Shown here one piece after another: positions 1 to 6,670 of a DNA stretch of 15,902 nt. A model generated the notes under the pieces. It was not told the DNA's origin, ran no database searches, and saw nothing but the letters and a program-made list of their open reading frames with translations. Every line of letters begins with the position of its first letter. Position 1 is the stretch's first letter. The DNA comes from Lentisphaerota bacterium. Its GTDB lineage: Bacteria > Verrucomicrobiota > Lentisphaeria > Oligosphaerales > Oligosphaeraceae. A program made the position numbers and the translations under genes. The stretch is from NCBI GenBank assembly GCA_012799755.1, contig JAAZKQ010000755.1, positions 1-15,902 of the forward strand, given 5' to 3'.

Positions 1-83
1 GCTATGGACGGTATGGACGGTATGGACGACAGGACGAGCAGGTGTTGTCGTCCATTGCGTCCATAATGTCCATAGCGTCCATC
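1..83. repeat. 9-bp tandem repeats in opposed arms (large imperfect hairpin)
   Basis: Positions 4-31 hold three units of TATGGACGG-type sequence. Positions 49-83 hold four units of the complementary GTCCAT-type sequence. The reverse complement of 1-31 matches 46-76 at 27 of 31 positions, leaving a 14-base spacer (32-45), so the block could form a cruciform or an RNA hairpin. It lies beyond the 3' end of the minus-strand phosphatase gene. No gene is supported here; the short frames across it only reflect the period being a multiple of three. Confidence 0.8.
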
Positions 84-141
84 GTTTTGCAGGTTGCAGG
101 CAGTCGCGGGTATTTGGCGCTGCGGCTCGCAAGAACACAGT

Positions 142-163
142 TATCAACGAGTGACCGGTTATG
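142..163 (+). repeat. Dispersed 25-bp motif, copy a
   Basis: The sequence TATCAACGAGTGACCG followed by GTTATG matches the motif TATCAATGGGTGACCG plus a TTAC-containing end found at 8451, 8686, 11688 and 11997. This copy is on the plus strand and, unlike the others, does not face the start of a neighbouring gene. It may be half of a pair whose partner lies outside the window. Confidence 0.5.
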
Positions 164-189
164 ATCGGGCGGATCGGGCGGATCAGGCA
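163..189 (+). repeat. Three 9-bp tandem units (GATCGGGCG)
   Basis: Two perfect copies of GATCGGGCG are followed by a variant, GATCAGGCA. It is another of the 9-bp-period micro-repeats in this intergenic block and directly abuts motif copy a. No function can be read from it. Confidence 0.8.
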
Positions 190-263
190 GGGCGGTCTGC
201 GGAAAAGCCTTGCCCGTCTGCTTCCACCCATCCCCCCTACGCCAATCAGCCCACCCCAAAAAT

Positions 264-291
264 AATCTGCGTTAATCTGCGACATCTGCGG
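264..291 (+). repeat. Short tandem repeat of TAATCTGCG type
   Basis: Two 10-bp units starting TAATCTGCG are followed by CATCTGCGG, and a run of seven A bases follows at 294-300. Repeats of this type occur scattered between genes in PVC-group genomes (recollection, not checked). It lies just beyond the stop codon of the phosphatase gene. Read on the minus strand the A run becomes a T run, but no good hairpin precedes it, so I do not call a terminator. Confidence 0.6.
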
Positions 292-307
292 ATAAAAAAA
301 CCTTCGT

Positions 308-1126
308 TCAGGCGTTGCGGCCGGCTTCTCGCCGGCGCTGCTTGAAGTGCCAGCGGATGTCAGGGTCGTAGCCGGCACGGGCCATGAGTTCATAGGCGGC
401 GGGGAAATTACGTTTGACGTTGGCGCAGCGATGGGCGTCGGCGGAGACTATCACGGGTATGTCCAAGGCGCGGGCGCGCTGAAGGAGCGACAGCGACGGA
501 TAGGGCTCATCACAGGGCTTGTCGAGACCGGCGGTATTGATTTCAATGATCATATCGGCCTCGCGGATGGCCGCCAGGGCGGCATCCTCTTCGTCGCGGA
601 GCTCGACGGAGGGATAAAAGGCGAACTTTTTGGGCAGGTCGAGATGGGCAACGATGTCATAGAGGCCACTGCGGGCGAGGCCGCGGATGCGCTGCCAGTA
701 CTGCCGCCAGATGTCGTCAACCTGCGCCTGGGTGAATGGCGCCCAGGTCTCGGCACTGTGATCAACAGCGAAACGATCAACGTAATGGACGGCGCCAATG
801 ATGTAATCGAAGGGCTGATCGCCAAGCGCCGCTACGACTTGGGCGGCGTTTTCGGGAAAGAAGTCAACCTCTATGCCGAGGCGAAGCTGGAAGCTGTCAT
901 CGCAATACTTTTGTCTGGCTTGGCAGACCTCCTGAACGTACTTATCCAGCTGCTCCTGCGCCATGGACCAGGTTTTGGCTTCGGGATTTCTAAAGGGCGC
1001 GAACACCCAGTGGTCGCTGAGACCGAACTCGGCGAGGCCGGCCGCTTTGGCGGCCTGGACCATGGCGTCAACGCTATCGGCGCCGTCACTGAAACGGCTG
1101 TGATTGTGGTAGGAAATATCAGTCAT
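308..1126 (-). CDS. hisK: PHP-domain histidinol-phosphatase (HisJ/HisK family)
   Basis: A 272-residue protein predicted to remove phosphate from L-histidinol phosphate in histidine biosynthesis, in the cytoplasm. PHP metal-binding motifs appear in order: YHNHSRFSDG (His7, His9), LSDHW (Asp38, His39), GIEVDFF (Glu86), GAVHYVD (His114), AHLDLPKKF (His161, Asp163) and VSADAH (Asp230, His232). The order and length fit the HisK type rather than longer PHP polymerase domains. The start at 1126 begins MTDISYHNHS, where the family begins; the frame stays open upstream but that extension is low-complexity and antisense-like. No strong ribosome binding site is visible. The gene sits 49 bp after the SUI1-like gene on the same strand and may be co-transcribed. 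No other his genes are present, so the substrate is inferred from family and could be another phosphate ester. Confidence 0.85.
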   Translation of the reverse strand: MTDISYHNHSRFSDGADSVDAMVQAAKAAGLAEFGLSDHWVFAPFRNPEAKTWSMAQEQLDKYVQEVCQARQKYCDDSFQLRLGIEVDFFPENAAQVVAALGDQPFDYIIGAVHYVDRFAVDHSAETWAPFTQAQVDDIWRQYWQRIRGLARSGLYDIVAHLDLPKKFAFYPSVELRDEEDAALAAIREADMIIEINTAGLDKPCDEPYPSLSLLQRARALDIPVIVSADAHRCANVKRNFPAAYELMARAGYDPDIRWHFKQRRREAGRNA

Positions 1127-1175
1127 GGCAATACCAAACAAGGAATGGAATGAGATAATGACGCACGGATGGTGC

Positions 1176-1676
1176 TCAGGGGATGCGGCTGCGGAAGCCC
1201 TGCTTTTCGAACCACTTGGCAGCGCGTTCACGCTGGTCACCCTGGAGTTCGAGCATGCCGTCAACGAAGCGACCGCCGATGCCGAGAGCTGTACGAGCCT
1301 TGGCGCAGAGTTCCATCTGCGCGGCGGTTTCGAGGCTGTTGAGCCCATGCACGAGGGTGATGGTTTTACCGCCGCGGCCCTTGCGCTCAATGGTGAAAGT
1401 CAGTAGCGGCCCCTTGGGCAAAGAAGGCGCCGCATCAGCGGCAGCGCTTCCCGGAACGCTGCCGCCACCGCCGAAGGCCGCCAGCAACGCTTGGTCTTCT
1501 TTGCTCAGTTGCTGCTTCTTGCGCTCCTCAGGGCTGAGTGGCGGCGGCTCGGGAGACTTCACCGGCTCGGGGTCCGGCAGAGTAATTTTGAGATCACGGA
1601 AAGGATTGGCCCAGGTATCGCCAAGGCGTTCTTCCAGGGACAGCTCTTCCGGGCGCAGTTTCTTCTTTTTGCTCAT
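1176..1676 (-). CDS. SUI1/eIF1-like translation initiation factor
   Basis: A 166-residue protein whose C-terminal part (about 93-162) is a SUI1/eIF1 (YciH-like) domain, recognisable from RKGRGGKTITLV, GIGGRFVDG and LELQGDQRERAAKWFEKQGF. In archaea and eukaryotes this fold helps select the start codon on the small ribosomal subunit; the bacterial role is poorly known. Residues 1-90 are charged and proline-rich (KKKKLRPEE, PEPPPLSPEERKK), probably disordered, making the protein longer than the roughly 110 residues of YciH. The start at 1676 (MSKKKKLRPEE) is chosen because the upstream extension runs into an intergenic repeat. The ribosome binding site is weak. The repeat element at 1779-1870 lies about 100 bp upstream in the same orientation. 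Confidence 0.85.
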   Translation of the reverse strand: MSKKKKLRPEELSLEERLGDTWANPFRDLKITLPDPEPVKSPEPPPLSPEERKKQQLSKEDQALLAAFGGGGSVPGSAAADAAPSLPKGPLLTFTIERKGRGGKTITLVHGLNSLETAAQMELCAKARTALGIGGRFVDGMLELQGDQRERAAKWFEKQGFRSRIP

Positions 1677-1778
1677 GGGGAGTGTTATCCGCGGGGCTGA
1701 ACGCAGAGTGTGGGTAATGTGCGAAATCTTGTGATAAAAAGAGGGATTTGACAAGTGGTTGTATTTGTCAGGCATCCG

Positions 1779-1870
1779 GTAGCGCCCCCACGGGGCGCCA
1801 CTTTTGGCGGTATGCCTATCCCCAGGCTGAAGCCTGGGGTTAAGCATAGTTAAGAGCCTACGGCGCAAAT
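1779..1870 (-). repeat. Three-hairpin dispersed element, copy R1
   Basis: Read on the minus strand: GCGCC-GTA-GGCTC (first stem, one mismatch), then ACCCCAGGCT-TC-AGCCTGGGGA, then GCGCCCC-GTG-GGGGCGC, ending in TAC. It aligns along its length with R3 (13621-13708) and R2 (8571-8659). The third stem is 7 bp of pure G-C pairs, differing from R3 at one paired position with pairing kept. It lies 5' of the SUI1-like gene in the same orientation. Confidence 0.75.
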
Positions 1871-1882
1871 ACATGCACAAAT

Positions 1883-1907
1883 GGTTGATAAGCAACCCAT
1901 TGAATCA
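1883..1907 (-). repeat. Diverged copy of the dispersed 25-bp motif (copy f)
   Basis: On the minus strand this reads TCAATGGGTT, then GCTTATCAACC. It resembles the motif TATCAATGGGTGACCG followed by CTTACCAAC, with about three bases missing in the middle. It lies immediately upstream of R1 in the same orientation. The match is weak and could be chance. Confidence 0.25.
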
Positions 1908-2034
1908 GCAAAATGCAATATGTGGTGACAGAAACGATATTTGACAGTGCTGGCCGAAATCATAGCCAGCCCATGAGCTCAATCTCAACTACGGCAGCCT
2001 GAAGGCTTGTAAGTGTTCATCAACAAAATATGCT

Positions 2035-2754
2035 TCAGCCGATGAGGCGATCACAGGTCACATAGCAGCTGGGGAAAAGCATGTCGAGTTCAAGCATCAG
2101 CTGGCTTGAGCCGGTGAACTCTTCCACCAGAGCGTCATAATCGTCACGCTGCACATGCATACGGGACACCGGCTGGTTGTTTTCACGATCAAAGATAATA
2201 AACGCGATGATATCCGGATCCTCATTGGAAAAATCGAAGAGCAGTCGGTGTTGGCGATGATTAATCTCTTCTGACTCAAGATTTTTCATGACCTGGAGTT
2301 TGGTGTATTCGATCAGCCGGTCGTCATAACCGCCATTGTGCAGGGCGATTTTCTCAATGAACTCACTGCGGGAGAATGCGACTCTGACGGTTGGGCGCTC
2401 AGTTCCCTCGCTGCTGCTGATATCGGTGGCCATGCAGTCTATTTCCTGCTCAATGGCGCTGGTGTCGCCATCTTCAGGCATGGCGACCAGATAGGCGATG
2501 AAGGCGCTTTCGGCATCGCGATAGACCAGCGTTTCGTCAATAACGAACTGCGTTTCGCAGTGCGGACAGGTCGGGCGATTCAGCGTGCCGGCGAAAAGCT
2601 CCAGGAGCTGAGCGCTCTCAGGCAACAAGGTGGTGACAACCGGCGTCTCCAGCAGTTGAGCGCATTTCGGGCAGGCCACACTGCGCAGCTCACTTGCCGG
2701 CGACACCTGTTCGTCGCCGGCTGCCGCTTCATTCGCAGATTTACGCACCACCAT
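2035..2754 (-). CDS. CpXC-domain zinc-ribbon protein
   Basis: A 239-residue protein with two CPxC knuckles, CPKC (Cys28, Cys31) and CPHC (Cys63, Cys66), the arrangement that defines the CpXC family and very probably binds one zinc ion. The region between them and up to about residue 110 would be the CpXC domain; the rest is acidic and contains no motif I recognise. Function is unknown. The start at 2754 (MVVRKSANEAA) is preferred over the ATG further upstream because it lies one base after the stop of the VOC gene, typical of coupled translation, with AGGA about 9 bases ahead. No membrane segment or signal peptide is seen, so it is probably cytoplasmic. A regulatory or adaptor role is only a guess. 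Confidence 0.75.
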   Translation of the reverse strand: MVVRKSANEAAAGDEQVSPASELRSVACPKCAQLLETPVVTTLLPESAQLLELFAGTLNRPTCPHCETQFVIDETLVYRDAESAFIAYLVAMPEDGDTSAIEQEIDCMATDISSSEGTERPTVRVAFSRSEFIEKIALHNGGYDDRLIEYTKLQVMKNLESEEINHRQHRLLFDFSNEDPDIIAFIIFDRENNQPVSRMHVQRDDYDALVEEFTGSSQLMLELDMLFPSCYVTCDRLIG

Positions 2755-2755
2755 C

Positions 2756-3154
2756 TTACAATTCCTGGAAGAACTCAATGATCTCGCCATCAGGGCCCTT
2801 GCAGAAGGCCAGGCAAACGGGAATTTCCTTGGGCTTGCTGGGAATGGTCAGAGTTTTGACATCCGTGGTGACCACCGCGCCGGCGGCAACCGCCGCTTTC
2901 AGGCAGGCCGCCGTGTCGGCCACCCGAAAGGCGAAATGGGTGACAAAGCCGACCGGCTTCTCGCCGGCGGCGCCGCCCGCAAAGAGCTCAAGGCTATTGC
3001 CGTTGCCGCAGTCAATCATGACGGCGCGGCCATCGCCCTCGCCCCAAGCTGCCGTAACCGGCATGCCAATGGCGGCGTAAAATGCGATAGACTTGTCCAA
3101 ATCGGCGACTTTCATCGCCACGTGATGAAAACCCTTCGTCATTGTTGCGCTCAT
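2756..3154 (-). CDS. VOC-superfamily (glyoxalase-like) protein
   Basis: A 132-residue single-module vicinal-oxygen-chelate protein made of two beta-alpha-beta-beta-beta repeats. The four expected metal ligands are visible: His11 (FHHVAMKVAD), Glu56 (SLELF), His73 (THFAFRVAD) and Glu127 (GEIIEFFQ). This fits lactoylglutathione lyase, methylmalonyl-CoA epimerase or an uncharacterised isomerase/dioxygenase, and the sequence does not decide which. It contains the usual ligand set, so it is probably a metal enzyme rather than a binding-only antibiotic-resistance member. AGGGAG lies about 7 bases before the start at 3154. Its stop is one base from the start of the CpXC gene, so those two are almost certainly co-transcribed; ffh ends 71 bp upstream. 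Confidence 0.85.
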   Translation of the reverse strand: MSATMTKGFHHVAMKVADLDKSIAFYAAIGMPVTAAWGEGDGRAVMIDCGNGNSLELFAGGAAGEKPVGFVTHFAFRVADTAACLKAAVAAGAVVTTDVKTLTIPSKPKEIPVCLAFCKGPDGEIIEFFQEL

Positions 3155-3225
3155 GAGTTGCTCCCTGCTTGTTTAACGTGAATGACCACAACGACCAATG
3201 TAGCCGCGGCGGTGCTACCAGCTGC

Positions 3226-4767
3226 TTATCTCTTCTTGCGATTCTTCTTCTTGGATTTTTCGGCCATTTTCTTGCGAGCGAGACGTTTTGCGGCCTGGTT
3301 GGCGCTTTGACTGCCACCGCCGCCGCCCATTCCGCCCATTCCGCCCATGCCCATGCCTCCCATTCCACCCATGCCCATGCCGCCCATTCCACCCATGCCC
3401 ATGCCGCCCATGCCGCCCATGCCGGGCATCCCCATACCACCCATGCCGCCGCCGAAGAGGCCGCCTAGCGACGGGCCGCCGCCTTGGCCAAGCTTGGCCA
3501 TGACCGCCTTCATCTGGCTGAACTGCTTGAGGAGCTGAGTGACCTCGTTGACCTGTACGCCGCTGCCCTTGGCAATACGCTGCCGCCGGGGCGGACCGAT
3601 GATCTCGGGCTGGCGCCGTTCTTTCAAGGTCATGCTGTTGATGATGCCTTCAATGCGCTTGAAAGCATCGTCATTGATATGTTGATCAAGCGGCAGATTA
3701 CCCATGCCCGGGAGGAATTTAAGCAGCGAGGCAAAACCGCCCATCTTGCGGATTTTGTTGAGCTGGCTGAGGAAATCGTCAAAGCCGAAGGTGTTTTTCA
3801 GCAGACGCGCTTCGAGTTCTTTGGCCTCGTCTTCCTCAAATTGCTCGGCGGCCTTCTCCACCAGCGATACCACGTCACCCATGTTGAGAATGCGCTGGGC
3901 CATGCGGTCGGGGTGGAAAACCTCCAAGTCTGTGGGCCGCTCGCCCACCGTCACGAATTTGACCGGCTTGCCGGTAACCTGACGCATGGACAGCGCCGCG
4001 CCGCCGCGGGCATCGCCGTCGAGCTTAGTCAGAATGATGCCGGTGATACCCAGCGCCTGGTCGAAATGCTCAGCGACCGACACGGCTTCCTGTCCCAGAG
4101 CGGCATCGCCGACCAGCAGAATTTCCTTCGGCTGGACGCGCCGTTTGATGTCGGCGAGTTCCTGTATCAAGTCCTGATCAACCTGCAAGCGACCGGCAGT
4201 GTCAAGAATAAGCGTATCGCAGCCCTGCTTGCGGGCGGCCTCAACGGCCATGAGTGCGAGTTTGGGCACGTCCTTGAGCTCGCGATCCAGGAACACCGGC
4301 ACGCCGAGTTCCTGGCCGAGGATTTCGATCTGGTCAATGGCCGCCGGGCGATTGACGTCACAGGCCGCGAGCATGACCTTGCGCTGCTGCTTGTCTCGCA
4401 GATGCAAAGCCAGTTTGGCGCTGGTCGTGGTTTTACCACTGCCGTGCAGACCGCAAAGCATGATGATCGCCGGCGAGCCGGACAGCTCCAGCGGCACGGC
4501 GCTCTCGCCCAACAATTTCACCAGTTTGTCGTGGACGACCTTGACCGCCTGTTGACCCGGCGTGACGCTCTTCATCACCGCTTCGCCAAGGCATTCCTCG
4601 CGAACCTCGGCCACGAATTGCTTCGTCACCTGGTAATTGACGTCGGCTTCCAGAAGGGCCTTCCGGATTTCACTCATCGCGTCGCTGATATTGCTTTCCG
4701 TCAGACGGCCGCGACCCGTGAGGCTGCGAAAGGCCTGCTGAAAACGATCAGTCAATTTATTGAACAT
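3226..4767 (-). CDS. ffh: Signal recognition particle protein Ffh (SRP54) with long Gly/Met tail
   Basis: A 513-residue GTPase that binds SRP RNA and signal sequences and delivers ribosomes to FtsY at the membrane. The N domain covers about 1-85. The G domain shows GLHGSGKT (106-113), DVNRPAAIDQ (137-146), DTAGR (189-193), TKLDGDARGG (247-256) and VGERPTDLEVF (274-284). The M domain (about 325-430) includes NSMTLKERRQPEII and RQRIAKGSGVQVNEVTQLLK, the SRP RNA-binding segment. Typical Ffh is near 450 residues; the extra length is a Gly/Met repeat (about 439-486) and a lysine-rich end. The start at 4767 gives the normal MFNKLTDRFQ N-terminus. galK ends 53 bp upstream. SRP RNA itself is not visible in this window. 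Confidence 0.97.
   Translation of the reverse strand: MFNKLTDRFQQAFRSLTGRGRLTESNISDAMSEIRKALLEADVNYQVTKQFVAEVREECLGEAVMKSVTPGQQAVKVVHDKLVKLLGESAVPLELSGSPAIIMLCGLHGSGKTTTSAKLALHLRDKQQRKVMLAACDVNRPAAIDQIEILGQELGVPVFLDRELKDVPKLALMAVEAARKQGCDTLILDTAGRLQVDQDLIQELADIKRRVQPKEILLVGDAALGQEAVSVAEHFDQALGITGIILTKLDGDARGGAALSMRQVTGKPVKFVTVGERPTDLEVFHPDRMAQRILNMGDVVSLVEKAAEQFEEDEAKELEARLLKNTFGFDDFLSQLNKIRKMGGFASLLKFLPGMGNLPLDQHINDDAFKRIEGIINSMTLKERRQPEIIGPPRRQRIAKGSGVQVNEVTQLLKQFSQMKAVMAKLGQGGGPSLGGLFGGGMGGMGMPGMGGMGGMGMGGMGGMGMGGMGGMGMGGMGGMGGGGGSQSANQAAKRLARKKMAEKSKKKNRKKR
3337..3408 (-). repeat. In-gene 24-bp tandem repeat in ffh
   Basis: Three consecutive near-identical 24-bp units (3337-3360, 3361-3384, 3385-3408), each encoding an eight-residue Gly/Met block of the type GGMGMGGM, with shorter GGM units on both sides. 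The units differ by single bases, pointing to recent expansion. Length is a multiple of three, so copy-number change keeps the reading frame. Confidence 0.85.
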
Positions 4768-4820
4768 AGCGTGTACTTCCTCATTCTGATATCAGGCCGG
4801 CGACGACGCAGGCGCGGCGC

Positions 4821-5975
4821 TCACAATGGCAGTAATTCTGCTCCGTCGGCGGCCTTGCAGATCATGGCCTCGGCCTTGAGGCCGCTGCGCTTCGCGTAGG
4901 CATCAACCAGAGCTTTCTGATATTCGTTGGCGGCGTCGGCTTTGACCAGATGGACGGTGATGCCGCCAAAACCACCGCCGCTGAGACGGGCGCCTAGGGC
5001 GCCGGGCAATTCACGGGCGATGTCCACCAACATATCGAGCTCTTCACAGCTGTTTTCAAAATGATCCCTGGAGCTGTCATGGGATTCGAACATCAGGCGG
5101 CCAAAGCCCGTGATGTCATCGTGCCGCAAAGCGGCGACGCCGGCGGCCACGCGGGTAATTTCGCCAACGACGTGGAGGGCACGGCGATAGGACAGCGGTT
5201 TGAGCCGGTCCTTGGCCGCTTCCAACTGCTGCAAGCTGACATCGCGCAGGGTCTTGACGCCGGGATAGATGCCGGCGAGGGTGCGGGCGGCGTCTTCGCA
5301 GGCTTCGCGGCGCTCGTTGTACTCATTGGTCAGATTGTGCTTGACCATGCAGTTGGCGACGACGAAGGCCGTGCCGGCCGGAATGGGCACATTCTGTACT
5401 TCAAGGCTGCGAAAATCCGAGTAGACCAGCTGACCGGCCTTGCCCTTGAGGGAGCTGAACTGGTCAAGCAAACCCGTCTTGGCGCCGACGTAGTTGTTTT
5501 CACAGGCCTGGCCGATGTGCGCGCAGTCTTGCCAGCTGATGTCGTCGGCCTTGGCCAGTTGGCGAATAATGAGAGTCATGGCCATTTCGAGGGCCGCTGA
5601 GCTGCTCATGCCCGCCGACAAGGGCACGGTGCTGCCAATCGCGGCATTGAAAGCCGGCACAGTCTTGCCGCGCTTCTGAAATTCCACAATCAGGCCCTTG
5701 ATGTAGTTCGCCCAGTCGCCGCGCTTGGGTCGTTCCAGCTGGTCAAGCTCAAAACGGCGTTCACTGCCGCTGACCACGTCAAGGACCTGGCAGGTCTTGC
5801 CGGCAACCGGCGCCGCTGCGGCAGTCATCTCGCGGTCAACGGCGACGCTCAGTACCGTGCCTTCGTTGTAATCCGTGTGATTGCCCAGAATCTCCAGACG
5901 GCCCGGGGCGCGGCTGAGGATGGTCGGGGCTTGGCCAAACTTAGCCGTGAATGCCTGTACAAGACGTTTTTTCAT
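4821..5975 (-). CDS. galK: Galactokinase
   Basis: A 384-residue GHMP-family kinase that phosphorylates galactose at C1 using ATP, the first committed Leloir step, in the cytoplasm. The galactokinase signature is GRLEILGNHTDYNEG (25-39). The GHMP ATP-binding loop is PLSAGMSSSAALE (118-130). LLDQFSSLKG (169-178) carries the expected catalytic Asp171, and LSGGGFGG (331-338) is the C-terminal GHMP motif. Asn at position 32 replaces the more usual Glu of GEHTDY; such variants occur in the family. AGAGG lies 8 bases before the start at 5975. Length is normal. No galT, galE or transporter is in the window, so the substrate rests on the signature; another sugar kinase of this family remains possible. 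It lies 48 bp after iorB. Confidence 0.92.
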   Translation of the reverse strand: MKKRLVQAFTAKFGQAPTILSRAPGRLEILGNHTDYNEGTVLSVAVDREMTAAAAPVAGKTCQVLDVVSGSERRFELDQLERPKRGDWANYIKGLIVEFQKRGKTVPAFNAAIGSTVPLSAGMSSSAALEMAMTLIIRQLAKADDISWQDCAHIGQACENNYVGAKTGLLDQFSSLKGKAGQLVYSDFRSLEVQNVPIPAGTAFVVANCMVKHNLTNEYNERREACEDAARTLAGIYPGVKTLRDVSLQQLEAAKDRLKPLSYRRALHVVGEITRVAAGVAALRHDDITGFGRLMFESHDSSRDHFENSCEELDMLVDIARELPGALGARLSGGGFGGITVHLVKADAANEYQKALVDAYAKRSGLKAEAMICKAADGAELLPL

Positions 5976-6023
5976 TGCGTATCCTCTTGCTGCTGATATG
6001 ACAGACGAATGCTGGGCGATAAT

Positions 6024-6608
6024 TCAGCGTTTGACAGCCAGAGCGGCTTCGCGACCGGCGGCGAAAGCTTTGAGATTCACAGCGACGACATCCGGGCCCT
6101 TGCGCGCAAAGGCATCACGGATGACCGTCGTCAGCGATTCGTCAGGAAAATCCAGGAAAGGCGACACGGCGCCGAGCATCACCATGTTCATGGCGCGCGC
6201 GTTGCCGGCGTCCTGCGCCATCTGCTCGGCGTCAATGACCAAATTACGCGGGAAAGCCCGCAGCGCGGCCAGGACCTCATCCAGTTCCGGGTAGTCGCTG
6301 ACGTTGCGCACGGGCCGCGCATTGGTCAGGATGACGCCCTGAGGCGACAGCGATTCGGCCTGGCGCAGGGCTTCCATGGGCTCAACGGCGAGAACAATGG
6401 CGGCGCTGCCCGGAGCGATGAGATCGGAGTGTATGGGCTCGCTGTTCAGGCGCAGATGCGCCAGGACGGCGCCGCCGCGCTGGGCCATGCCGTGCACTTC
6501 GGATTGTTTGACGTGCAGGCCCTGACGCAGCGCCGCTTCGCCGATAATGGCCGCGATGGTGAGAATACCCTGGCCGCCGACTCCTGCTAAGACAATGTCG
6601 TGTTTCAT
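6024..6608 (-). CDS. iorB: Indolepyruvate:ferredoxin oxidoreductase, beta subunit
   Basis: A 194-residue subunit of the 2-oxoacid:acceptor oxidoreductase gamma-domain type. The N-terminal glycine loop GVGGQGILT (9-17) and SEVHGMAQRGG (36-46) are the family's recognisable segments. With IorA it oxidatively decarboxylates arylpyruvates (indolepyruvate, phenylpyruvate) to acyl-CoA, passing electrons to ferredoxin, in aromatic amino acid fermentation or, in reverse, synthesis. Length is normal for IorB. GGAA lies about 7 bases before the start at 6608. It follows iorA by 62 bp on the same strand, the usual order, and precedes galK by 48 bp. Confidence 0.93.
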   Translation of the reverse strand: MKHDIVLAGVGGQGILTIAAIIGEAALRQGLHVKQSEVHGMAQRGGAVLAHLRLNSEPIHSDLIAPGSAAIVLAVEPMEALRQAESLSPQGVILTNARPVRNVSDYPELDEVLAALRAFPRNLVIDAEQMAQDAGNARAMNMVMLGAVSPFLDFPDESLTTVIRDAFARKGPDVVAVNLKAFAAGREAALAVKR

Positions 6609-6670
6609 GAACTGTTCCTGCTATCTGCTGCGGGTGATTTGCGCTTCTCTACTGCCGATCGTCTCTCTGC

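Larger units (their letters stand above)
1677..2034. other. Intergenic gap upstream of the SUI1-like gene
   Basis: This 358-bp gap contains no supported gene. It holds the first copy of the three-hairpin repeat (1779-1870, minus orientation) and, just upstream of it, a diverged motif copy (1883-1907). The rest (about 1910-2034) is AT-richer and unremarkable. I could not place a convincing sigma-70 promoter for the SUI1-like gene. Confidence 0.6.

Noticed and set aside
347..1153. A 268-codon plus-strand frame opposite the phosphatase gene
   Set aside because: The minus strand encodes every PHP metal-binding motif; the antisense frame is a by-product.
3190..3225. Terminator after ffh (GTAGC/GCTAC stem)
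   Set aside because: The stem is only five base pairs, with no T run on the minus strand.
3484..4899. A 471-codon open frame on the plus strand opposite ffh
   Set aside because: It lies antisense to a gene with full SRP54 motifs and shows no motif of its own; it reflects GC-rich codon use in the real gene.
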